Assembly (NCBI GenBank): GCA_002425885.1
Contig: DINC01000091.1
Coordinates: 1 to 22,584, forward strand
DNA: 22,584 nt
Reading direction: 5' to 3'
From: Spirochaetia bacterium UBA5550
Lineage (GTDB): Bacteria > Spirochaetota > UBA4802 > UBA5550
The number at the start of each line of letters is the position of its first letter. The stretch's first letter is position 1. Both the position numbers and the translations under genes were made by a program. This document shows, piece by piece, positions 1 to 5,973 of this stretch. The notes under the pieces were generated by a model, which saw nothing but the letters and a program-made list of their open reading frames with translations, did no database searches and was not told the origin of the DNA.

Positions 1-265
1 TAAAAAAAATCTCCCTGTCAGAATTCCTGTTAATTCCCCTTATATTGAATTCATTCTTTTCACCGCTGATGACTTTTCTAATCTCATCTTCCTGCCCTAT
101 AACCTCATTAAAAAAATCAGTTATATTCACCTGTTTCAGGCAGGGTGTGACAGATAGAAATTTACATATAGAGTCATTATCGAAGTGTAAAACAAGCTCG
201 CTGTCTATCATGCCATAGTGAAGACCAAACCGGTTAAAAAGAGGTAAAAAAAATTCATCATTCAT
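1..265 (-). CDS. PAS-like sensory protein, N-terminal fragment (runs off the window)
   Basis: An open frame starts at ATG 265 and stays open for 88 codons to the window edge, so the gene is cut by the window and not necessarily broken. Its N-terminus aligns without large gaps to the N-terminus of the PAS-PP2C phosphatase two genes upstream. Shared pieces are RFG near residue 12, an IGxEDxI...VIxGE block near residues 56-70, and INR followed by EIxF near residues 78-88. I therefore read it as the same PAS-like sensory domain. The start lies 8 bases inside the end of the GTPase gene (ATGAATGATGA), a typical translational-coupling arrangement, so it should belong to the same operon. The missing C-terminus could be another PP2C phosphatase, a kinase or a cyclase; the sequence here does not say. 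Confidence 0.8.
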   Translation of the reverse strand, partial: MNDEFFLPLFNRFGLHYGMIDSELVLHFDNDSICKFLSVTPCLKQVNITDFFNEVIGQEDEIRKVISGEKNEFNIRGINRNSDREIFF

Positions 266-791
266 CAGGTGCAGCCTTTCTGATTTTTTCTGCTATTGAC
301 AGAAAGAGTTCTTCAACATTTTCCCCGCTTCTGGCGCTTGTGAAATATATCACAGGGGAGCCGTTAAAACTGTTTCTGAAATCATCAGACTTCATGTACA
401 CAACCCTTTCATCACTCTTTTTTACCAGGTCCAGTTTGTTCAGAGCTACAACGATCCCTGCTGAAGGATTTATAGAAAGAATCAGATCTACGTGAGTACG
501 GATATTATCAATGGAACTACCCCTTGTTATATCAGCAACAATAATAGCTCCTGATGCTCCGCGCAGGTATTCAGGGGTGACCGGGGAAAACCTGTCACTT
601 CCTGCTATATCCCATAAAAGAAGAGAGATATTATCCTGTTCAATGGAGATCTCTTTTTTAGTTACTTTTACACCGACAGTTGTCAGATAGGAATCACTGA
701 ATTCATCATATACAAAACGCCGCACAAGGCTTGTTTTGCCCACTGCAAAATCACCCAGCATAACCACCTTCCATTTATAATCACCCGGCAT
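258..791 (-). CDS. Ras/Rab-like small GTPase
   Basis: A 177-residue single-domain GTPase of the prokaryotic Ras-superfamily type. Visible motifs are G1 GDFAVGKT at residues 13-20, the switch I threonine at T38 (YLTTVG), G3 WDIAG at 60-64, G4 NKLD at 118-121 and G5 TSA at 151-153. The residue after DxAG, where Ras and Rab carry the catalytic glutamine, is Ser65, so GTP hydrolysis probably depends on a partner or uses another residue. There is no C-terminal cysteine or prenylation motif, which fits a cytosolic bacterial switch. Start ATG 791 has a good Shine-Dalgarno (AAGGAG, 6-base spacing). It lies 35 bases after the PP2C phosphatase gene and overlaps the next PAS-like gene by 8 bases, so it is probably the central switch of the cluster. 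The GTPase identity is firm; the pathway is inferred. Confidence 0.95.
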   Translation of the reverse strand: MPGDYKWKVVMLGDFAVGKTSLVRRFVYDEFSDSYLTTVGVKVTKKEISIEQDNISLLLWDIAGSDRFSPVTPEYLRGASGAIIVADITRGSSIDNIRTHVDLILSINPSAGIVVALNKLDLVKKSDERVVYMKSDDFRNSFNGSPVIYFTSARSGENVEELFLSIAEKIRKAAPDE

Positions 792-826
792 CTGCAGCTC
801 CTTCTATATATTGTTTCAATTTAATA

Positions 827-2398
827 CTATTTACAGTAAAATCCAAGCAGAAGTATATCATCCTCCTGCCTCTTTTCACCTCTGTATAATTCAACTTCAT
901 TTATTACTGCATTAATTGTTTCTCCAAGATTTTCTCTTCTGGATTTTCTGAAAATCTCCAGTAATGATTCATCAAAACCTATAATTGCCCCGTCTTCTCT
1001 ATATGTGGATGGTATTCCGTCAGTATAAAGGAAAAGCATATCTCCGCTTTCAATGCAGATCCTGTACTCTTCAAATTTCTGTTCATCAAAAAGGCCGATA
1101 ACTGCGTCATTCCCGCCGGGAAAAAAAGCCTCACCGCTTTTTTTAAGAATCACGGGATGAGGATGCCCTCCATTGGCAAACCTGAACTCCATGGAGCTGC
1201 TGTTACTGTCATATATAATCGCACCAGCTATTGCAGAGAAAAAATAAAACATTGAGTTCCCTCGAAAATATTCCCTGTTTATAAGGCTCAGGTATTCAGA
1301 AGGCTTTGTCCAGAGATCAGGTTTTATTTTATCTGTAAAATACTTCATGAGAGAGAGAAAGAGAGCGGAAGCTACGCCGTGCCCTGTTATATCACAGACA
1401 AAGACCCCCATAAAGCCATCAAAAGGAATTATGGAATAAAAATCTCCCCCAATCTGTTCAAAGGGAAGATACCTGCATTCTATCTCAAGTTTATCTGATT
1501 CAGGAAATTCCTTCTGGATAAGAGTATCAACTGCTCTTCGCGCGATTAACAGGTTGTTCTCCATAATCCTGATCTTCTCACTGAGGATCTTTTCGCTCAG
1601 TTCCAGCTCATTCATTGTAAACTTAAGCTGCTCCTCCATCCTCTTACGTTCAGTAATATCCGCAATGGCGCTTACAATTACACTGCTTTTCTGATCCGGC
1701 CCGAAGAAGAGTGACTTGTTTATAATCAGGTGCCTTTCTTTTCCGTAACCATCAGCAATACCTGATTCGTAACGTTTAATCCCGCCATATTTTTTCATCT
1801 CATCATCAAAGCGGAGCAGCTCACTGCTGTTTTTTAAAATAAGGCTTATATCTCTCCCGATGATTTCATCCTTATTTTTTGCTACGAATTCCTCAAAGGC
1901 TCTGTTGCACCCGAGGCACCTCCCTGATGAATCTCTGTAAAATATTGGAGCAGGTATAGTTTCAAGGATGGTGCTTACAAACTCCTCCCGCTTTACAAGC
2001 TCAAGATTTTTAATAATCACCTCATTTCTCTTCTGCTGCGCTTCCCTGAAGCTCATACTGCTTTCAGTTATATCCTCAATAACTATGTAGGAATACCCTG
2101 TACCCAGGGCGCCGGAAAAAAAATGAAGATTAAAATATATCTCGTCAGTAACGGTGCGATTAATCCTTTTTATTGTTATGCTGTCCCTCTCCCCCCTGAT
2201 TACCTCCATAATATCATCTTCAATCCCTATAATCTCAGGGAACAGTTCCTGCAGAGGCATATCCTTTCCAGACTCATCAGCATACCCGAGGTATTCAATA
2301 AGCCTTGTATCATGAAATTTCACAATAAGAGAGGTACCGGTCACAGCATAAAAAATTCCGAACCTGCTGCTTATTATATTGTTAAGCCCATTCTCCAT
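827..2398 (-). CDS. PAS-domain protein serine/threonine phosphatase, PP2C/SpoIIE type
   Basis: A 523-residue cytosolic protein, with no membrane segment or signal peptide visible. Order: an N-terminal PAS-like domain (about 8-115), a second PAS domain (about 140-255) ending in the usual DITERK join, a coiled coil (about 256-300), then a SpoIIE/RsbU-type PP2C phosphatase domain (about 305-522). Metal-binding motifs are present: IGGDFY near 315-320, CDITGHG near 336-342, GDMLFLYTDG near 450-460 and EDDILLL at the C-terminus. The common GGDFYD is GGDFYS here. Enzymes of this family remove phosphate from Ser/Thr of partners such as anti-sigma-factor antagonists; none is encoded in this window. 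The start is supported by colinearity with the paralogous N-terminus at 1-265. The gene begins 8 bases after the OmpA-like gene. PAS ligand and substrate are unknown. Confidence 0.93.
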   Translation of the reverse strand: MENGLNNIISSRFGIFYAVTGTSLIVKFHDTRLIEYLGYADESGKDMPLQELFPEIIGIEDDIMEVIRGERDSITIKRINRTVTDEIYFNLHFFSGALGTGYSYIVIEDITESSMSFREAQQKRNEVIIKNLELVKREEFVSTILETIPAPIFYRDSSGRCLGCNRAFEEFVAKNKDEIIGRDISLILKNSSELLRFDDEMKKYGGIKRYESGIADGYGKERHLIINKSLFFGPDQKSSVIVSAIADITERKRMEEQLKFTMNELELSEKILSEKIRIMENNLLIARRAVDTLIQKEFPESDKLEIECRYLPFEQIGGDFYSIIPFDGFMGVFVCDITGHGVASALFLSLMKYFTDKIKPDLWTKPSEYLSLINREYFRGNSMFYFFSAIAGAIIYDSNSSSMEFRFANGGHPHPVILKKSGEAFFPGGNDAVIGLFDEQKFEEYRICIESGDMLFLYTDGIPSTYREDGAIIGFDESLLEIFRKSRRENLGETINAVINEVELYRGEKRQEDDILLLGFYCK

Positions 2399-2406
2399 GA
2401 GAGATG

Positions 2407-4173
2407 CTACTTCTCCATCCTGGCAAAAAGCATTATCCCTCTTCTGTCAATATATGCAGAATAACGCGGGTCAGCGGAAATTACGTCAGGGTTGAATTCA
2501 GTGAGATGGATTCTTTCCTTATCTATGCCGAGCGACTCGAGATATGAGCCCACTCCGCTCATCCTGCCGTTTGCAAGCCTTTTGTTAATTTCGAAGCCAC
2601 CATCGGGATCATTGAACGCTATGATATCAAGATGTATACGGGGGTACTCCTTTACAATTTCATATATCCTGCGCGCCTGAAGCATCTGGCTGTTACCCAT
2701 AGTGTCCACACCTGAGGGGAACTGGATCACAATTTTTTCGAGCTCCTGCCTTATAAGGAGAATCTGAAGATCGTTAAATCTCTGTTCCAGTTCTTCATAG
2801 CTTTTATGATATTTTTCAGCTGTTCTGAAATCTGCTACCACCGTTCTGTTGTCCACGCTCTTTATTTCAGGGAAGCCCGATGCGATTGAATTCAGCTCCT
2901 CAGATATTACAGGCGTACTCACAAGACCGGTGATGAAAAGCTTATCTCCATCAGCATCTGCTTCAATATCATACGAAAATTTCTGAATCTTTTCAGAGGC
3001 TGCGGCATGAAACTTTTTCTCCAGCCGGTAATCAAGAATTTCACCCCGGATTGTGAACCCGGCCCATAATGAAAAAATAACAGCAGCAATCCCTGCGGCG
3101 ATTTTAAGTTTTCTGAAATCTCTATTTTCCCCCTGACCCGGCACAACAACCATGTTCATCTTAGTAATGAACTCCTCAAGCATGGGGCTGATCCCCTCAA
3201 GGCCGTACATTGAGCCGTCAAATTTCTTAAGCTTCGGCCTGAACGATTCATGAATTGATGCTGAAAGTGAATCGCTCCCTGTGAGAAAATCTATACCCGG
3301 CGCACCCTGCACAACAAAGGCGCTATAGAAATAGGGGCTCTCCTGAACTATGATCCTCGAATCACCAAACTCGATCCCGTTAAGCAGCGCGCCGGACTCA
3401 TCCCCCTTTTTATTCTTTTTAAATGATGTACGTATAAAATCCATTATTGCGGAGAGCATTGCCACAACAACATCCCGGTCAGTACCGGCCTCTTCATGCC
3501 TTGAAGCATGCCCCAGTAGAAGGGAACTTTTCTTTTCAATAATCAAAACCTCATCCACAACACAGGCAAGACTCTCTTTCAGGATAACTTCACCAAGAGG
3601 GAGTTTTGTCCTGAACGCGATATAACGGAAACGCCACATCTTACCGCTCAGTGCGGATTCAAGCCTGTCATTAACGTAGTTCACAAGGGCGCGGAAAGCC
3701 TCAGCAATTTTGGCTGCAATAAGCTTTCCCACAAGGGGGGAAATTCTGTCATATAGCTCATCTGAAGGGATATAGTTCATTCTCTTCATGTATGAAACAT
3801 CATTTTCCAGATGTTTAATCTTACCCGCATTAATATATGCCAGTGCAATCTCCTCAATTGTATCCTCTATTTCGTTAAAAGATATATGGACAAATTTACC
3901 GGAAGGCTTGTAATCGATTATTCTGTATCTATGCAGTGCATTGATGCTCTGGTAAACATCCATGGAGGAGAGTTCAGTTGCTTCAGCAATGAGATTGTAA
4001 TGAGTTTTTATATCTGTTCTGGTCTGGTTTGTCAGTTCAAGAAGTACTCCAAGAACAACTGAGTCCTTTTCGTTAAGGGAGTGTTTTTTTACAAAATGAC
4101 GCAGTATGGGATTATCAAAAGCAATACTCTTTTTAAGAATGGTTACCTCTTTCCCGATATCATCCTTTTTCAT
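2407..4173 (-). CDS. Membrane protein with winged-helix-like N-terminus, BON and OmpA-like C-terminus
   Basis: A 588-residue protein, first gene of the signalling cluster. Residues about 30-105 resemble a winged-helix fold. Residues about 205-345 contain a strand-rich module (DEVLIIEKKSSLLLGH, then an acidic loop, a helix and IEFGDSRIIVQES) that resembles the longin/roadblock-like part of OmpA-family proteins often found near bacterial small GTPases; this is recognition by eye. One membrane span lies at about 356-376. Beyond it are a BON-like segment (about 405-446) and an OmpA-like domain (about 480-588) with the late NxxLxxxR pattern. The predicted topology puts the N-terminal part in the cytosol and BON/OmpA in the periplasm, where it may contact peptidoglycan. 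I chose ATG 4173 because GGAAGG sits 5 bases upstream; a longer TTG start at 4227 overlaps the predicted -10 element. Role inferred: envelope anchor or sensor for the GTPase. Confidence 0.82.
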   Translation of the reverse strand: MKKDDIGKEVTILKKSIAFDNPILRHFVKKHSLNEKDSVVLGVLLELTNQTRTDIKTHYNLIAEATELSSMDVYQSINALHRYRIIDYKPSGKFVHISFNEIEDTIEEIALAYINAGKIKHLENDVSYMKRMNYIPSDELYDRISPLVGKLIAAKIAEAFRALVNYVNDRLESALSGKMWRFRYIAFRTKLPLGEVILKESLACVVDEVLIIEKKSSLLLGHASRHEEAGTDRDVVVAMLSAIMDFIRTSFKKNKKGDESGALLNGIEFGDSRIIVQESPYFYSAFVVQGAPGIDFLTGSDSLSASIHESFRPKLKKFDGSMYGLEGISPMLEEFITKMNMVVVPGQGENRDFRKLKIAAGIAAVIFSLWAGFTIRGEILDYRLEKKFHAAASEKIQKFSYDIEADADGDKLFITGLVSTPVISEELNSIASGFPEIKSVDNRTVVADFRTAEKYHKSYEELEQRFNDLQILLIRQELEKIVIQFPSGVDTMGNSQMLQARRIYEIVKEYPRIHLDIIAFNDPDGGFEINKRLANGRMSGVGSYLESLGIDKERIHLTEFNPDVISADPRYSAYIDRRGIMLFARMEK

Positions 4174-4226
4174 CCTGGCCTTCCATCTTGTTTGAATTAA
4201 GCAGGAACAGATCCGGCATTTATTCA

Positions 4227-4255
4227 AATTTATATCTTTAAATGGAAAGAGTCAA
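4227..4255 (-). promoter_or_regulatory. Predicted promoter of the OmpA-like/PP2C/GTPase cluster
   Basis: On the minus strand TTGACT (4250-4255) is followed after 17 bases by TAAATT (4227-4232), a fair sigma70-type match. Transcription would begin near 4220, about 45 bases before ATG 4173. The spacing and the TTGACT hexamer recur upstream of uraA and the lipoprotein gene. Confidence 0.45.
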
Positions 4256-4292
4256 GTGGAATACGATGTATATATTCTGGAAGAAAAACCAG

Positions 4293-4408
4293 GTCATTGC
4301 GAAGGACCATCAGGGAGAGAAGCAATCTGTTTATTACATGAATAGTTCTTTAAACAAAAAATACCTGCTTGAACAGATTGCAGCGCCGCTTTCGCTCCTT
4401 GCAATGAC
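4293..4408. repeat. Imperfect palindromic repeat element (MITE-like)
   Basis: The 116-bp block has inverted ends. The left arm starts GTCATTGCGAAGGA (4293) and ends GCAATCTG (4329). The right arm starts CAGATTGC (4374) and ends TCCTTGCAATGAC (4408). The outer 8 bases (GTCATTGC/GCAATGAC) and inner 8 bases (GCAATCTG/CAGATTGC) are exact complements; the middle of the arms has diverged. The consensus recalls the dispersed GTCATTGCGA...GAAGCAATCT palindromes common in many uncultured and deltaproteobacterial genomes. There is no coding frame and no clear target-site duplication. It lies in the gap between uraA and the OmpA-like gene. Confidence 0.7.
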
Positions 4409-4456
4409 ATAGTCTGGATGTTAAATCTTTATTAAAACTGAATATTCATTACCTGC

Positions 4457-4473
4457 TGCTCACTCAGTGAGCA
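4457..4473 (-). terminator. Possible weak terminator hairpin at the end of uraA
   Basis: A perfect 7-bp stem (TGCTCAC/GTGAGCA) with a 3-base loop spans the uraA stop codon. The RNA that follows lacks a prompt U-run, so this may be an mRNA 3'-end stabiliser instead of a true intrinsic terminator. Confidence 0.3.
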
Positions 4474-5744
4474 TCATTCGCAAGTTTAAATTTTTCTATA
4501 AGGTGAAAAATAAGGCTTAGGAGCATTCCAGCAACAGTTGCCAGGGCCATACCCTTAAGCTGAACGTGTCCGATTTTAAGGAATGCGCCGCTTATACCTA
4601 CAATAAATACAACTGATGTAAGGATAAGATTAGATGCCCTGCTGTAATCCACTTTCTCCTCAACAAGCATCCTGATACCTGAAGCTGCAATAACTCCGAA
4701 AAGGAGAAGGCTGATTCCACCCATTACAGGTACCGGTATAGACTGAATGAATCCTGAAAGCTTTCCGATAAACGCAAGAACTATTGAAATTATAGCAGCG
4801 CCCCCTATTACCCATACAGAGTAAACTCTTGTTATAGCCATTACCCCCATGTTCTCGCCGTAAGTTGTTGTTGGTACAGACCCTGTGAAACCTGAAATCA
4901 CAGTTGAAACACCGTCACCCATAAGAGATCTGTGAAGACCGGGATCCTTTGTGAGATCCTTACCCACAATATTACCTGTTACAATGAGGTGACCTATATG
5001 CTCAGATACAACAACAAGAGCAGCAGGGAGAATTACAATAATTGCATTGATATCAAATTTCGGGAAGTAAAACTGCGGAATTGCAAGTATTCCGGCTTTT
5101 GCAACAGGCTCATAATTCACTATACCCATTGGGAGAGCCACACAGTAACCAACAATAATCGCGATAAGAATAGGTATGACTGCAAGGAATCCCCTTAACA
5201 TTACTGAACCGAAAACAGCAACCGCAAGAGTAACCATGGAAACAATAACTGCCTTGCTGTCATAAACTCCCTGAGCATCCGGAATAATTCCTGCCATTGA
5301 CGCAGCCACAGTCCCCAGCTCAAGGCCTATAAGTGCAACTATGGGGCCCATTGCAGCAGGGGGGAGAACTATCTTCAGCCATTCAATACCGAAGTAACCT
5401 ATAATGAGTGCTACAGTTATAAACACACACCCTGCGGCAATAAACCCGCCAAGTGCATAACCGTAGTTTGCTCCCCAGAAAGCCTTATCCGCACCCAGAA
5501 CAACAAAAACCGGAGAGATAAAGGCAAAACTGGAACCGAGAAAAGCCGGAGCTTTCCCTTTGCATAAAAACAGATAGATCAGCGTGCCGATACCATTCAT
5601 AAGAAGAACAATTGCCGGGTCTATCCCGAAAAGAGTTGGAACAAGAACAGAGGCGCCGAACATTGCAAACAGGTGCTGAAGACTTAAAGGGAAACCTTCA
5701 AGAAGGCCCACCTTCTCCTCAACCTGAATAATCCTTCTGGCCAT
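4464..5744 (-). CDS. uraA: Uracil/H+ symporter (UraA, NCS2/NAT family)
   Basis: A 426-residue inner-membrane carrier with about 14 hydrophobic segments, the usual size and fold of the nucleobase-ascorbate transporter family. It imports uracil with protons for pyrimidine salvage. Family landmarks are GSSFAFISP near residue 70, PPAAMGPIVALIGLELG near 128, SEHIGH near 247-252 and TYGENMGVMAITR near 294-306. The glutamates in SEHIGH and GEN match those that bind uracil in E. coli UraA (Glu241 and Glu290), which favours uracil over xanthine. Start ATG 5744 is preceded by AAGGAG. The gene appears to be transcribed alone from a promoter near 5847-5875, through a leader of about 95 bases with a strong stem-loop. 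No upp or pyr gene is adjacent. Confidence 0.93.
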   Translation of the reverse strand: MARRIIQVEEKVGLLEGFPLSLQHLFAMFGASVLVPTLFGIDPAIVLLMNGIGTLIYLFLCKGKAPAFLGSSFAFISPVFVVLGADKAFWGANYGYALGGFIAAGCVFITVALIIGYFGIEWLKIVLPPAAMGPIVALIGLELGTVAASMAGIIPDAQGVYDSKAVIVSMVTLAVAVFGSVMLRGFLAVIPILIAIIVGYCVALPMGIVNYEPVAKAGILAIPQFYFPKFDINAIIVILPAALVVVSEHIGHLIVTGNIVGKDLTKDPGLHRSLMGDGVSTVISGFTGSVPTTTYGENMGVMAITRVYSVWVIGGAAIISIVLAFIGKLSGFIQSIPVPVMGGISLLLFGVIAASGIRMLVEEKVDYSRASNLILTSVVFIVGISGAFLKIGHVQLKGMALATVAGMLLSLIFHLIEKFKLANDAH

Positions 5745-5797
5745 AAGAGACTCCTTGATTTTATTTATAGAGATGAAATATTTAAGGAATAATAATG

Positions 5798-5841
5798 GGG
5801 CGGAACGTATCGGAAACAGGATGAAACTTACGTTTCCACCC
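5798..5841 (-). promoter_or_regulatory. Stem-loop in the uraA mRNA leader
   Basis: Read on the minus strand, GGGTGGAAACGTA pairs with TACGTTCCGCCC to give a 12-bp stem with one bulged A and one G-U wobble. The 5' strand can also pair locally: GAAAC with GTTTC closing a GTAA tetraloop, or GGAAAC with a second GTTTCC. The element begins at the predicted transcription start and has no U-run after it, so it is not a simple terminator. It may stabilise the transcript or bind a regulator or ligand. I do not recognise a known riboswitch class. Confidence 0.5.
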
Positions 5842-5846
5842 TGTAA

Positions 5847-5875
5847 TAAATAAAACCTGTTTAAGATTGAGTCAA
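5847..5875 (-). promoter_or_regulatory. Predicted uraA promoter
   Basis: TTGACT (5870-5875, minus strand) and a weak -10 TATTTA (5847-5852) are 17 bases apart. The predicted start near 5840 coincides with the foot of the leader stem-loop. A small palindrome GTTGTCACAAC lies upstream at 5909-5919 and could be an operator. Confidence 0.35.
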
Positions 5876-5973
5876 GATTTTTATGACATAATCCTGAAAA
5901 ATTATAAAGTTGTCACAACAATGAACTGCCGTTTATTTTGAGATTTTGAAATCTATCCATTAATTCTGTCAGA

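Noticed and set aside
2123..2464. 113-codon plus-strand frame opposite the phosphatase and OmpA-like gene ends
   Set aside because: It is a shadow of two well-supported genes, with no recognisable domain or ribosome site.
4174..4227. TTG start at 4227 giving an 18-residue longer OmpA-like protein
   Set aside because: It overlaps a predicted -10 element and lacks a ribosome site; ATG 4173 has GGAAGG at 5 bases.
4293..4408. CRISPR repeat or tRNA-like structure in the uraA downstream gap
   Set aside because: It is a single palindrome with no spacers, cloverleaf or CCA-type end; a MITE-like element fits better.
5798..5841. PyrR attenuator or known riboswitch before uraA
   Set aside because: No terminator/antiterminator pair with a U-run and no recognisable aptamer core; kept only as an unclassified stem-loop.
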